Shown piece by piece: positions 8,920 to 17,300 of a DNA stretch of 64,000 bases. A program made the position numbers and the translations under genes. The notes below the pieces were generated by a model. The model saw nothing but the letters and a program-made list of their open reading frames with translations. It was not told the origin of the DNA and did no database searches. The stretch comes from Flavobacterium kingsejongi. GTDB taxonomy: Bacteria; Bacteroidota; Bacteroidia; Flavobacteriales; Flavobacteriaceae. Where the stretch lies: assembly GCF_003076475.1 (NCBI RefSeq), contig NZ_CP020919.1, forward strand, positions 62,001 to 126,000. Reading direction: 5' to 3'. Positions within the stretch are counted from its first letter, which is position 1, and each line of letters begins with the position of its first letter.

Positions 8920-9879
8920 TTATAAGCTATAATTCAAATTCACAGACCATCTGTAGTCCGCTTTCACCAAACCTCCGGTCAGGTTTTGATTAATAGGTAA
9001 CATCGCATTGAGCCCTAACGAAAAGCGGTCTCTCCCAATCTCCATTCCAATTTTACCAAAGAAGATATCGCCAGAAGTCGTTTTCAATGTATTATGTCCA
9101 TATTCTTTATTACTTTCGGTTACTTCACCTGCAATCCCTAACTGTGGAACATAACTCATTTTAGCCGTAGAAAAGGCATAAAATAATGTGCTCCCATAAT
9201 TAAATTGATTTCCAAACTGGTAATGATCTGCGTTTTCGGTTTTAATGGTGTAATTCAACATCGTATTCAGTCCGAGATTGTCTTTCCGAACGATATATTC
9301 CGTCGCAAGTACATAGTCCCAGCTTCCTGTTCCTACCTGAAAACTGGGATTAACACTACCATTATTCTCCTTATTATATTTCCCTGTAGGCGCTTTCACA
9401 CCACCACCCAACTGAACAGTATGTTTAAAAACAGCTGTATCCCTGGTGGTTTCAAAAACGGTATATAAGGCCATCACCGTAATATCTCCTAGTCCACTGA
9501 TCGATTGTGCACCAGTTGTTTTTTCATTTTCATGAAAATGATAGGGCACCAAAGCAGTAATCTGAATCTTTTTTGAAACTGGAATTCTTCCCCAGGCCTG
9601 AACGGTATTAAAAGTCTGGTCGATCCAGGGTGAATTATTAAAAATTCCGTCCCGGGTACTGTAACTTTGACGGATATAGCGTAGCCCCACAAAATTCTGG
9701 TTCAGCATTGAACTAAATCCCATACTTCCCCCACTTGCTGAGCAGCCACAAGTATCACAATCGTCATCATCAAAAAACATCATTTTCTGAAAATGATATT
9801 TTGCAATTGTATCCATGCGCTCATGGCTAAAAGCAAGAGTTGATAGTAAAATCGTAACTAATAAAATATATTTTTTCAT
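8920..9879 (-). CDS. Outer-membrane beta-barrel protein with N-terminal Cys cluster, copper-module partner
   Basis: The protein has 319 residues with a signal peptide (about 1-18). Just after it comes an acidic run and a cysteine cluster, FFDDDDCDTCGCSASGG, with cysteines at 41, 44 and 46. The rest alternates polar and hydrophobic residues and ends in a barrel-like strand (RWSVNLNYSL), so I read it as an outer-membrane beta barrel. It is the last gene of the cluster, 5 bases after the di-heme protein gene. I know barrel proteins of this type as frequent neighbours of MbnP/MbnH-like pairs. A role in metal passage or sensing is inference, though the CxxCxC motif would suit copper binding. Confidence 0.7.
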   Translation of the reverse strand: MKKYILLVTILLSTLAFSHERMDTIAKYHFQKMMFFDDDDCDTCGCSASGGSMGFSSMLNQNFVGLRYIRQSYSTRDGIFNNSPWIDQTFNTVQAWGRIPVSKKIQITALVPYHFHENEKTTGAQSISGLGDITVMALYTVFETTRDTAVFKHTVQLGGGVKAPTGKYNKENNGSVNPSFQVGTGSWDYVLATEYIVRKDNLGLNTMLNYTIKTENADHYQFGNQFNYGSTLFYAFSTAKMSYVPQLGIAGEVTESNKEYGHNTLKTTSGDIFFGKIGMEIGRDRFSLGLNAMLPINQNLTGGLVKADYRWSVNLNYSL

Positions 9880-9884
9880 TGTAA

Positions 9885-10931
9885 TTAGGTTTGAAAATAA
9901 AATAGCGGATTCACTATATATTCTTCGTCAGTTAATGTTTTCAAAAATGCAATTAACGCTTCTTTTTGTTGCTGATCCAATGGTATTCCCAATTGGCCAT
10001 CCTGATTCAGCAACGGATCGAGTGTATCAGAATGCAACATTCCGCCCGAGTAAAAATTAAGCACCGATTGCAAAGAGCCAAATCGCCCATCATGCATATA
10101 AGGCGCTGTCAAAGCTACATTCCTAAGACTTGGAACCTTAAATTTATAGCGATCATACTCGAATCCCGTCACTACCTCCCTACCCTTATCATTCAAAAAA
10201 GGATTCGGTGGCAAGCCGTTATTCCGAAAGGAACTATCTGTAAAAAGATCGGTGGTATGGCAGGAAGCACACTTTTGTGTAAATAATTCCTTACCTGTAA
10301 GCTCCTGTTGGGTCAAGGTAGCTCCGGGTTCATTACGCACATAACGATCGTATCGGGAATTGGCAGAAACCATCATGGTCATAAATTGCGCCAATGCTTT
10401 CAGCATATAATTAGAACTGATTTCAGCACCGTTAAAGGCCTCTGCAAACAGTTTTTTATACTTCGCATCCCCTTTGAGCTTTTGCACAATATTCTCCAGC
10501 GTCTCATTCATTTCCACAGGATTATGGATAGGGACTATTGATAGCATTTCAAGATTCGCTGAAGCCCCATCATAAAAGTAAGCCGTTTGAAAAGCCATAT
10601 TCTGGATGGCGGGTGCATTGCGTATCCCTTCGAGATTATTAACACCATGACTGAAATCATGCCCATGATGTGTAAATGCAGTAGCTTGCTCATGGCAAAA
10701 AGAACACGAAACTGTACCATCTGAAGATAGCCTGCCGTCATAAAACAACTTTCTCCCTAATTCAAATCCTTTTGTAGTGGGAGGATTATTTGCAATAACA
10801 TAGGCTAAAGGCGGAAAATTGGAAGGAACCTGAAAAGCCATTGGCGTATCAATTTCAGTATATTCCGCAGCATCATCGTTCTGGCATCCTATGAAGCAGA
10901 ACGTTACCAAAAGAAACAGTAGTTTATTCAT
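9885..10931 (-). CDS. Di-heme cytochrome c peroxidase family lipoprotein (MbnH/MauG-like)
   Basis: The protein has 348 residues. The leader ends FCFIGC, with lipobox Cys16. Two heme c attachment sites are visible: CSFCH at 76-80 and CASCH at 221-225. The typical segments IRNAPAIQN, VPSLRNVALTAPYMHDGRF and a C-terminal ALIAFLKTL follow the bacterial cytochrome c peroxidase/MauG pattern. Members either reduce peroxide or, as with MauG and MbnH, oxidise tryptophan in a partner protein. The gene lies between an MbnP-like gene and a barrel gene. That context favours the MbnH role, in which a Trp of MbnP is turned into kynurenine for copper binding. A plain peroxidase remains possible. It acts in the periplasm or at the outer membrane. 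Confidence 0.85.
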   Translation of the reverse strand: MNKLLFLLVTFCFIGCQNDDAAEYTEIDTPMAFQVPSNFPPLAYVIANNPPTTKGFELGRKLFYDGRLSSDGTVSCSFCHEQATAFTHHGHDFSHGVNNLEGIRNAPAIQNMAFQTAYFYDGASANLEMLSIVPIHNPVEMNETLENIVQKLKGDAKYKKLFAEAFNGAEISSNYMLKALAQFMTMMVSANSRYDRYVRNEPGATLTQQELTGKELFTQKCASCHTTDLFTDSSFRNNGLPPNPFLNDKGREVVTGFEYDRYKFKVPSLRNVALTAPYMHDGRFGSLQSVLNFYSGGMLHSDTLDPLLNQDGQLGIPLDQQQKEALIAFLKTLTDEEYIVNPLFYFQT

Positions 10932-10989
10932 CTTATTTGAGTTTATCCTTACGAAACCAAAGGGCTCCGTAAGGATGATAAACTACTTT

Positions 10990-11799
10990 TTAGTGTCCGT
11001 TTGCATGTACGTGATCCACCACAAACATTCTGGTAGTATTTCCGGCAATTGTAATTAACGCCTGGCCTCCCATAATACTGGCTGACGTATTGGCCACGTT
11101 CATATAATCGGATAGTTTCAGTTTGGCCTCTCCATCCAGGATTTTATTCGCATCCACAATCAAATGAACTGCCGGAGAAGCATCTGTTCGCACTTTTGCA
11201 GTAGTAGGGAAATCAAGGGTAATCTCACGGTAATTATCGGTTGCAGAATTACTCCCCTGATGCACCATAAATTCTTTTTCACCCGAAACTAACGGGGAAG
11301 TGAACGTACCCTGGAAATTTATAAAACGATATCCTGTCGACCAGGTCCAGGTAAGATTATTCGCTGCAGCAACATCCCAGAAATCCTGTTGTGCAGTTTC
11401 TCCTTGCCCGTAACGATCCTGATCCACACCAAGTCCAAAACGAATCTTCACATAATCTCCAGATGGGACATTTACCAGATGTACTGTGGTAAGCTGCTCC
11501 CCTTCATTAATAATAAAATAACTTTCATTTTTAGGATATACTTTTTCAGTCCCATCAGCACTAATGAGCACAAAATTAGATACGATATAAGAAAACCGTG
11601 AAATCTTCAGCGTTTCACCATTGGTATTCAGATAGTTTGTATTGAGTATCAGGTCATCTCCATTAACAGAATTATCAAATTCAATCTCCATTTTTCCGGT
11701 ACTTCCTTCAACAATAGGAGTATCATCATCACTGCTGCAAGAGAACATAAGGGTACTGATAGCCACTACAGCTATGATATTTTTTAATTGTAATTTCAT
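10990..11799 (-). CDS. MbnP-like copper-binding lipoprotein
   Basis: The protein has 269 residues and a lipoprotein leader (STLMFSCSSDDD, Cys21). The middle part resembles the MbnP family: an immunoglobulin-like beta domain with ISRFSYIVSNFVL, then FWDVAAANNLTWTWSTGYRF, where Trp residues at about 141, 151 and 153 are typical. It ends in a His-rich tail (DHVHANGH) that could bind metal. MbnP from methanobactin producers binds copper after its partner MbnH oxidises a Trp to kynurenine. The MbnH-like gene follows 58 bases downstream. Which Trp would be modified cannot be decided here. Confidence 0.85.
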   Translation of the reverse strand: MKLQLKNIIAVVAISTLMFSCSSDDDTPIVEGSTGKMEIEFDNSVNGDDLILNTNYLNTNGETLKISRFSYIVSNFVLISADGTEKVYPKNESYFIINEGEQLTTVHLVNVPSGDYVKIRFGLGVDQDRYGQGETAQQDFWDVAAANNLTWTWSTGYRFINFQGTFTSPLVSGEKEFMVHQGSNSATDNYREITLDFPTTAKVRTDASPAVHLIVDANKILDGEAKLKLSDYMNVANTSASIMGGQALITIAGNTTRMFVVDHVHANGH

Positions 11800-11904
11800 T
11801 TCTTAAAGTTTATTTTTAAATTTTTTGAATGCATAGTCATGCCTTTGAGCAGTACATACGGCCAAGGCATAAATCATCATTAACTGATGTAAAACAGATT
11901 TTTT

Positions 11905-12279
11905 TTAAGAAATAAAAATGGGTGGGTGGAAGATCGAAAATAAATCAGCCGGAGCATAGAGGTTCTCACGGCTCAAAGGTGTTTTGATACCGCTATCGTT
12001 GCGAAATACGATACAATTATAATCTGGAATTTCATGTGCAAAAAGTAAATTCACCTCTACGTTTGAATTTTTCTTTTCTGATGAAGACGGTTTTTCATTT
12101 TCCGAAGCTTTTGCAAGCTCTTTCATCAAATGGCACTTTCCATTACAATGCATTTCCGGCTTTGCTTTATTCACACAAAGCACAGTAGCAATATAATCAT
12201 AATTGGCAGCATACTGCAAAACCGGAATAACGGGTTTTAGCACAATTAGCAAAGAGAATATGATTATGATTTTTTTCAC
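11905..12279 (-). CDS. Small Cys-motif membrane-anchored protein upstream of mbnP
   Basis: From the GTG at 12279 the protein has 124 residues. A TTG at 12300 would add seven residues, but GTG followed by AAAAAAATC gives the more usual leader. A hydrophobic segment covers about residues 4-22, followed by NYDYIATVLCVNKAKPEMHCNGKCHLMKEL with three cysteines (C, C, C in LC/HC/KC). It ends in HPPIFIS. Short proteins with this CNGKCxLMKEL pattern are common in Flavobacteriia beside metal-related receptor genes; I know no assigned function. The spacing of 105 bases to mbnP and the shared strand suggest it belongs to the copper cluster. Role: possible metal or redox sensor, inferred. Confidence 0.7.
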   Translation of the reverse strand: MKKIIIIFSLLIVLKPVIPVLQYAANYDYIATVLCVNKAKPEMHCNGKCHLMKELAKASENEKPSSSEKKNSNVEVNLLFAHEIPDYNCIVFRNDSGIKTPLSRENLYAPADLFSIFHPPIFIS

Positions 12280-12401
12280 GGTGGCAAATTTAGTGATCAA
12301 AAAACAATTATTTTATATTAATCCAATTTAAATCTCACATCGATTAAACCTTTTCCTTTTTTCAATGTCTTATCCTCACGAACAATTAAAAAATAAAGAT
12401 T

Positions 12402-12863
12402 ATGAAAAAATGGTTAGTAGGCGCATTATTGATTGTCGGAATGACAACATTTGCACAAGAAGCAGTAAAAAATACCGCAACCAATGACGCAAAACCAAAA
12501 CGGGAGCAACTTAATCCGGAACAAAGAGCACAGCGACAGTTACAAAAACTTACTGCAACGTTAAACCTGACTGCGGCACAACAAAAAGAGGTTGAAAAAA
12601 TCCTGATCGCACAGAATGAAAAAAGAGAAGCAAATTTTGCAGTACACAAAGCGGACAAAGACAGTAAAAAAACACTGACTAAAGAGGAACGCCAAGCACG
12701 GAAATCTGAAATGGAAGCTAATCGAACTGCTGTAAAAGAGCAGTTTCAAAAAATCCTTACTCCGGAGCAATTGGTAAAGCTTGATAAATTAAATTCAGAA
12801 AAACGCCAAAAAAGAGCAGAAAATCACAAAAAAAACGAATCTTCTACCAATAAAAAGGTTTAG
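12402..12863 (+). CDS. Small secreted Spy/CpxP-like helical protein
   Basis: The protein has 153 residues with a signal peptide (about 1-19, ending TTFAQ). The mature part is rich in Lys, Gln and Glu and predicted helical. Two segments (LTAAQQKEVEKILIAQNEKRE and FQKILTPEQLVKLDKLNSEK) resemble the LTxxQ repeats of Spy/CpxP periplasmic chaperones. Such proteins bind unfolded clients or act as envelope stress sensors. It is divergent from the copper cluster, with about 120 bases between starts, so a link with metal or envelope stress is conceivable but unproven. Confidence 0.75.
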   Translation: MKKWLVGALLIVGMTTFAQEAVKNTATNDAKPKREQLNPEQRAQRQLQKLTATLNLTAAQQKEVEKILIAQNEKREANFAVHKADKDSKKTLTKEERQARKSEMEANRTAVKEQFQKILTPEQLVKLDKLNSEKRQKRAENHKKNESSTNKKV

Positions 12864-12878
12864 ATTTAAGAAAATAGT

Positions 12879-12909
12879 TTTGTGTTGACTGATAAATTAA
12901 TTAGATTTG
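12879..12909 (+). promoter_or_regulatory. Promoter of small secreted protein B
   Basis: TTTG (12879-12882) and TAGATTTG (12902-12909) are 19 bases apart, identical in boxes and spacing to the promoter at 7319-7349 before the paralogue. Confidence 0.7.
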
Positions 12910-12939
12910 AAACACAAATTATCTAACTAACTTATTATC

Positions 12940-13263
12940 ATGAAAAAAATAGTCACGCTATTAGTACTTTTCTTTGCTGTTACTTTTTCTGCGAATGCAC
13001 AACAAGAAAATAGTATTGATACTTCTGTAAAAAAAGATGTATATGCCGCTATGGAATACATTAAGATAACACCGGAAAAACAAAAGGATTTACAAAAAAT
13101 ACTTTTTGACAAGTACAGAAGACTGGAAGACAAAACGTTGAGCGACGAAAGAAAAAATTTGATTGCTGAATCCACTCTTCGCAAGATAAAAAGTATTTTT
13201 GATACTACTGAAATTCAGAAATTGGAAGCTAATCCAGAACTACTGAATCGCTTAATAAAATAA
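12940..13263 (+). CDS. Small secreted protein B (paralogue of the gene at 7387)
   Basis: The protein has 107 residues with a signal peptide (MKKIVTLLVLFFAVTFSANAQ). The mature part matches the 7387-7722 protein in length, in spacing of a central helix (ITPEKQKDLQKILFDKYRR) and in the ending LEANPELLNRLIK. Function is unknown. The two genes share the promoter layout, and together with the Spy-like gene at 12402 they form a set of small exported helical proteins that brackets the copper cluster. Confidence 0.8.
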   Translation: MKKIVTLLVLFFAVTFSANAQQENSIDTSVKKDVYAAMEYIKITPEKQKDLQKILFDKYRRLEDKTLSDERKNLIAESTLRKIKSIFDTTEIQKLEANPELLNRLIK

Positions 13264-13275
13264 TGCTCATTTTAG

Positions 13276-13302
13276 AGGCTGTCGCAATAGACAGCCTTTT
13301 TT
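13276..13302 (+). terminator. Terminator after small secreted protein B
   Basis: AGGCTGTC / GACAGCCT stem with a T run, 12 bases after the stop at 13263. Confidence 0.85.
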
Positions 13303-13306
13303 ATAA

Positions 13307-13346
13307 AAAAAAAGAGCCTTGGAATTTATATTTCAAGGCTCTTTTT
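13307..13346 (-). terminator. Terminator after hemL
   Basis: AAAAAGAGCCTTG / CAAGGCTCTTTTT hairpin. Read on the minus strand it ends in a T run, 15 bases beyond the hemL stop. Confidence 0.85.
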
Positions 13347-13361
13347 GCTTACTGTAAACGA

Positions 13362-14663
13362 TTAGAAAGTCGCTGCAACCTTCCCTACAGCTTCAATAGT
13401 ATAATCAAGATCTTCGTAGCTTAATGCATCAGTTATAAACCAGGTTTCATAGGCCGAAGGTGCAATGTAAATACCTTCTTTCAGCAATCCATGGAAAAAC
13501 TTTTTAAAAGTATCGTTATCTCCGTTTTTAGCGCTCTCAAAATCTGTCACGGGTCTTTCATCAAAATGTACAGAGATCATCGATCCTACACGGTTTATAG
13601 TGTATTTAATACCATACTCCTGCAATTTCTTGTCGATTCCCTTTTCTAAGTATGCTGTTTTTTCAGCTAAACGGTTAAAAAGTGTAGCGTCATTGTGTAT
13701 TTCCTGCAGCATAGTAAGTCCAGCTGCCATCGCCAACGGATTACCCGAAAGTGTCCCGGCCTGGTATACTGGCCCAAGTGGTGCCAAATAATCCATAATT
13801 TCCTGACGGGCGGCAAATGCTCCTACAGGAAGCCCGCCCCCAATCACTTTGCCAAACATCACGATGTCCGCCTGGATACCGAACAGTTCCTGTGCACCAC
13901 CTTGTGCCAATCGGAAACCAGTCATTACTTCGTCAAATAGTAATAGTATACCATTTTCAGTACACAAAGCCCGTAATCCTTCCAAAAAACCTTTTGCTGG
14001 CGGCACACATCCCATATTTCCTGCGACAGGCTCAATAATGATTGCGGCAATTTCACCTGAATTTGCCCGAATGATATCAGCCACATTTTCGAGGTCATTG
14101 TAGCGTGCTAACAATGTATCTTTTGCAGTTCCAGCTGTAACACCCGGACTATTGGGCGCTCCAAAAGTAATCGCTCCGCTCCCCGCCTGGATCAGGAAAG
14201 AATCGGAATGACCGTGGTAACATCCGGAAAATTTTATAATTTTATCTTTCTTTGTAAAACCCCTTGCCAATCGTACGGCACTCATACAAGCTTCTGTCCC
14301 CGAATTTACAAAACGAATCTTATCGATTCCGGGAACCATTTTTACAGCAAGTTGTGCGATTTCAGTTTCCAAAGCCGTTGGCATACCGAATGAAGTACCC
14401 AGTTTGGCCCGTTCCACAACAGCATTTACAACCGGCTCATAGGCATGGCCTAAGATCATCGGACCCCAGGAATTTATATAATCGATAAGACGATTGCCAT
14501 CTTCATCATAAAGATAAGCACCTTTTGCCTTCTGGACAAAAATGGGTGTTCCGCCTACTGACTTGAAGGCTCTTACCGGAGAATTTACGCCACCAGGAAT
14601 GACTTTTTCTGCTTCAGCAAAAAGCTGGCTACTTCTTTCGTATAACATAGTTTTGTTTTTCAA
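13362..14663 (-). CDS. hemL: Glutamate-1-semialdehyde 2,1-aminomutase
   Basis: The 433-residue protein has the class III aminotransferase pattern: [13 protein letters not shown] near the N-terminus, [24 protein letters not shown], and [14 protein letters not shown] containing the lysine that binds pyridoxal phosphate. It turns glutamate 1-semialdehyde into 5-aminolevulinate, the last step of the C5 route into heme synthesis. The start may be the ATG at 14663 or the one five codons later ([10 protein letters not shown]). CAAAGTTA at 14676-14683, a reversed TAnnTTTG box, lies directly upstream. It stands alone between two terminators. Confidence 0.96.
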   Translation of the reverse strand: MKNKTMLYERSSQLFAEAEKVIPGGVNSPVRAFKSVGGTPIFVQKAKGAYLYDEDGNRLIDYINSWGPMILGHAYEPVVNAVVERAKLGTSFGMPTALETEIAQLAVKMVPGIDKIRFVNSGTEACMSAVRLARGFTKKDKIIKFSGCYHGHSDSFLIQAGSGAITFGAPNSPGVTAGTAKDTLLARYNDLENVADIIRANSGEIAAIIIEPVAGNMGCVPPAKGFLEGLRALCTENGILLLFDEVMTGFRLAQGGAQELFGIQADIVMFGKVIGGGLPVGAFAARQEIMDYLAPLGPVYQAGTLSGNPLAMAAGLTMLQEIHNDATLFNRLAEKTAYLEKGIDKKLQEYGIKYTINRVGSMISVHFDERPVTDFESAKNGDNDTFKKFFHGLLKEGIYIAPSAYETWFITDALSYEDLDYTIEAVGKVAATF

Positions 14664-14757
14664 ATTTCAAAAAAGCAAAGTTACAAAGAGCTACAGTTTT
14701 TTTAGGAGCAATTTTAAAAATTGTTTTTAGTTGTACTATCGGCTACCATACAGTACT

Positions 14758-14797
14758 AAAAAACCCTGAAAGCTCTATTTATCCCAGGGTTTGTTTT
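14758..14797 (-). terminator. Terminator after the glucosaminidase gene
   Basis: AAACCCTG ... CAGGGTTT arms enclose a loop of about 18 bases; on the minus strand the hairpin is followed by T residues. It is 30 bases past the stop at 14828. Confidence 0.65.
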
Positions 14798-14827
14798 GTA
14801 TCGGACTATTTGAAGTAAATAGTAATA

Positions 14828-15733
14828 TTATATTTTAAGGTTTTGCCCTATTGCGATCGCATTATCAGAAAGGTTATTTTTCTTTTTCAGTTCATCGACA
14901 GTAGTATTGAACTTTTTCGATATGGAATAAAGCGTATCACCCTGCTGTACTTTGTACGTAATATCGTTTGAAGCTATTTCAGGCGTACTTGTAATAATTG
15001 TAGTGGTTTTTGTTTCCGTTTTTACCACAACAGGCTCTTCTTTATAGGTTTTTCCCATTACCTGCATATCATATTTTTGCAATTGATAGCGCTGGATTAA
15101 TCCAATTAATTTTTCGGGATATTTAGGATCAGTTGCATAACCCGCAGCCCTAAGTCCTTTGGCCCAGCCTTCGTAATCATCTTTTTTAAGCTTAAAAAGC
15201 GCTGCATAACGGCTTCTGCCGGTCAGGAATAAGGCGTGGTCTTTATAGGATTCTCCTGGATCAGTATATTTTCGGAAACATTCCTGTGCCGAGTCATCAT
15301 CATGCCGTACACTTTCGCCTTCCCATCCGGTGTGGCATTTAATCCCAAAATGATTGTTGGCATTTTTACTTAAGGTACCTAATCCTGAACCTGACTCTAA
15401 AATTCCCTGCGCCAGAATGATACTCGCCGGAATGCCATATTTGCTCATATTTTCTTTTGCTATCGGACTAAACTGGTCGATATAGGCATTTACAATTTCA
15501 TTCGTCACAGTCGTTTTAGAGGTCGAAACGAGTACTTCAGAACGGGAAGTCTCCGTTTCTGATTTTTGGTTTGCGGCTGATCTTTTTGTCGTCGCGACAG
15601 ACGTTCGCTTATTGCGGACCAATTCCTTTTTCGGTTGTGCACTACTCCCCTTTTTAACTTTTGATTTTCCGGAGCCACAACTTGAAAGAATCAGGATAAT
15701 AAAAAGAAGTGAAATTTTTTTAAGCGTTGACAT
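14828..15733 (-). CDS. Glucosaminidase/LysM peptidoglycan hydrolase lipoprotein
   Basis: The protein has 301 residues: lipoprotein leader (LILSSCGSG, Cys19), a basic Ser/Lys-rich linker to about residue 75, a glucosaminidase domain (about 80-225) and one LysM domain at the end (YKVQQGDTLYSISKKF to IAIGQNLKI). The catalytic Glu is expected in ILAQGILESGSGLG, with the downstream NNHFGIKC and SYKDHALFL motifs of the FlgJ/LytD-like family. It should cut N-acetylglucosaminyl bonds in peptidoglycan from the periplasm or outer membrane, held to the wall by LysM. Its start overlaps the end of the upstream PLP-enzyme gene by 14 bases, so the two form one operon. Confidence 0.92.
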   Translation of the reverse strand: MSTLKKISLLFIILILSSCGSGKSKVKKGSSAQPKKELVRNKRTSVATTKRSAANQKSETETSRSEVLVSTSKTTVTNEIVNAYIDQFSPIAKENMSKYGIPASIILAQGILESGSGLGTLSKNANNHFGIKCHTGWEGESVRHDDDSAQECFRKYTDPGESYKDHALFLTGRSRYAALFKLKKDDYEGWAKGLRAAGYATDPKYPEKLIGLIQRYQLQKYDMQVMGKTYKEEPVVVKTETKTTTIITSTPEIASNDITYKVQQGDTLYSISKKFNTTVDELKKKNNLSDNAIAIGQNLKI

Positions 15734-16631
15734 TGAGTATCGGTAGTTTTTTAGTTTGTAATTTTTTATTCATTCCGGCAATTCCCTGTAATCCTCCGGT
15801 ATGGATCATCAATATTTTGGAATCTTTAGGAAAAAAGCCTTTGGTAATTAAGTCTATAACGCCAAAAACCATCTTTCCAGTATATATTGGATCCAAAGGA
15901 ATCTTATTTTGATTATAAAAATCATTTATAAAAGCGATCAATTCAGGAGTTACTTTACCATAACCTCCAAAATGATAATCGTTTACAAGCATCCAGCGGT
16001 CATTTTTAGCAAATTTTTCAATTTCCTCCTTTAGAAATTCCCCTTTTAAAGCGGGAAATCCAAGGACTTGCTGGTGCATTACCGAACTATTAATAAGCCC
16101 TGCAATAGTACCTCCGGTTCCGACTGCACAGCAAATATAATCAAAATCACCGTCTTTATCCGTCAGGATCTCTTCACAACCCTTCACAGCTAATATATTA
16201 GTCCCTCCTTCAGGAATAACATAAGCCATTCCCCACTTTTCCTGAAGCGGCTCCAGAAAATCTGTTTGGTCTTTTTGACGGTAATCGGATCGGGAGACAA
16301 ACTGGAACTGCATACCACATGCTGCAGCAAAAGCAAGTGTAGGGTTTTGTGTTATTTCGGATGCTAATTCTTCGCCCCGGATTACCCCTATCGTTTCAAA
16401 ACCATAGTATTTCCCTGCAGCAGCAACTGCGGCAATATGATTGGAATAGGCTCCTCCAAAAGTCAGCAGTCGCTTTGCACCGGATTCCTGAGCTGCTAAA
16501 ATATTATATTTGAGCTTCCTGTATTTATTCCCGGAAATAAATTCATGAATCGTATCTTCCCTTTTTATATGGAGGAATACTCCATGATTTGGAAAATCGA
16601 TCAGCTGATTTGGAATTTCTGCCAGTACCAT
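15720..16631 (-). CDS. PLP-dependent ACC deaminase / D-cysteine desulfhydrase family enzyme
   Basis: The protein has 303 residues and the fold type II pattern: SGNKYRKLKYNI with the lysine for pyridoxal phosphate, LLTFGGAYSNHIAA binding the cofactor, and AVGTGGTIAG as phosphate loop. The family contains 1-aminocyclopropane-1-carboxylate deaminases and D-cysteine desulfhydrases. Sequence alone does not settle the substrate, and D-cysteine or other D-amino acids are more likely outside plant-associated strains. Its 3' end overlaps the glucosaminidase lipoprotein gene. CAAAACTA (16650-16657), a reversed TAnnTTTG box, lies 18 bases upstream of the start. Confidence 0.88.
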   Translation of the reverse strand: MVLAEIPNQLIDFPNHGVFLHIKREDTIHEFISGNKYRKLKYNILAAQESGAKRLLTFGGAYSNHIAAVAAAGKYYGFETIGVIRGEELASEITQNPTLAFAAACGMQFQFVSRSDYRQKDQTDFLEPLQEKWGMAYVIPEGGTNILAVKGCEEILTDKDGDFDYICCAVGTGGTIAGLINSSVMHQQVLGFPALKGEFLKEEIEKFAKNDRWMLVNDYHFGGYGKVTPELIAFINDFYNQNKIPLDPIYTGKMVFGVIDLITKGFFPKDSKILMIHTGGLQGIAGMNKKLQTKKLPILNVNA

Positions 16632-16685
16632 TAGCTTTTTTAATTTTCACAAAACTACTATAATTATCCAAGTGCCCCTACAATA

Positions 16686-17027
16686 TTAAGAATCTATTGA
16701 ATTCCTGTACTTCAAAAAAGCCCAAAAAGGCCTTGTTTTTAAGTAGCTCATGTTATTTTCATTCCGATACGCCTCACGCTCAAAACCAATCGCCCGATAG
16801 GCCTTATGGGGATCACGGTGGCGGATCAGCTTAATGCAAAATTCGAAAAGGTACCAAACAAAAAAAGGAAGGATCAATAACTCCGCCTGCTGTCTCAAAT
16901 GGATTCTTTCATGGTTGAGTATCACAGGGTCGTTACAGTATTCCCGCTTCTTTAGGATTACAAAAGGATAAATTGTAATTCCTGCAAAACGTTTCGGCAG
17001 AAAATATTTTGATACAATTAGAAACAT
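16686..17027 (-). CDS. Small HExxH-motif membrane-associated protein
   Basis: The protein has 113 residues. The centre reads DPVILNHERIHLRQQAELL, giving HERIH, a zinc-metallopeptidase-type HExxH, followed by the hydrophobic stretch LILPFFVWYLFEFCIKLI. The pattern is like the catalytic helix of M56/BlaR1-type peptidases but the protein is far shorter. A third zinc ligand could be Glu in FEREAYRNE (spacing fits the EAxxxE-like helix of such families). I do not know a verified function. Its start is only 27 bases from the divergent start at 17055. Confidence 0.7.
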   Translation of the reverse strand: MFLIVSKYFLPKRFAGITIYPFVILKKREYCNDPVILNHERIHLRQQAELLILPFFVWYLFEFCIKLIRHRDPHKAYRAIGFEREAYRNENNMSYLKTRPFWAFLKYRNSIDS

Positions 17028-17054
17028 TGCCTCTAAAGTTTATAAATTTGTAGA

Positions 17055-17240
17055 ATGGACCGCCAAAATAATGAAAATAAACTAAAGGAGGGAGAAGATT
17101 TTTATTACTCTCCCGAAGGCTATAAAGTATTTACTGAAAAATTTCATTTAAAAAGAGGGTATTGCTGCAAAAATGGCTGCCGTCACTGCCCGTACGGCTT
17201 TAGCCTCACAGATCCCGAAGGACGAAAAAAAAAGCGTTAA
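17055..17240 (+). CDS. DUF5522-type small Cys-rich protein
   Basis: The protein has 61 residues. The core is FHLKRGYCCKNGCRHCPYGF, with four cysteines and a His in a CC-x3-C-x2-C array, probably a small metal-binding knuckle. This is the DUF5522 pattern, found widely and always short. Function is unknown. It is 60 bases upstream of the urocanate hydratase gene on the same strand, so both may share a transcript. The short length is normal for the family. Confidence 0.85.
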   Translation: MDRQNNENKLKEGEDFYYSPEGYKVFTEKFHLKRGYCCKNGCRHCPYGFSLTDPEGRKKKR

Positions 17241-17300
17241 TAATAGCCATCACTTACATTTTACAACTGATTCAAAAGCACTATAAACAGATACAACAGT

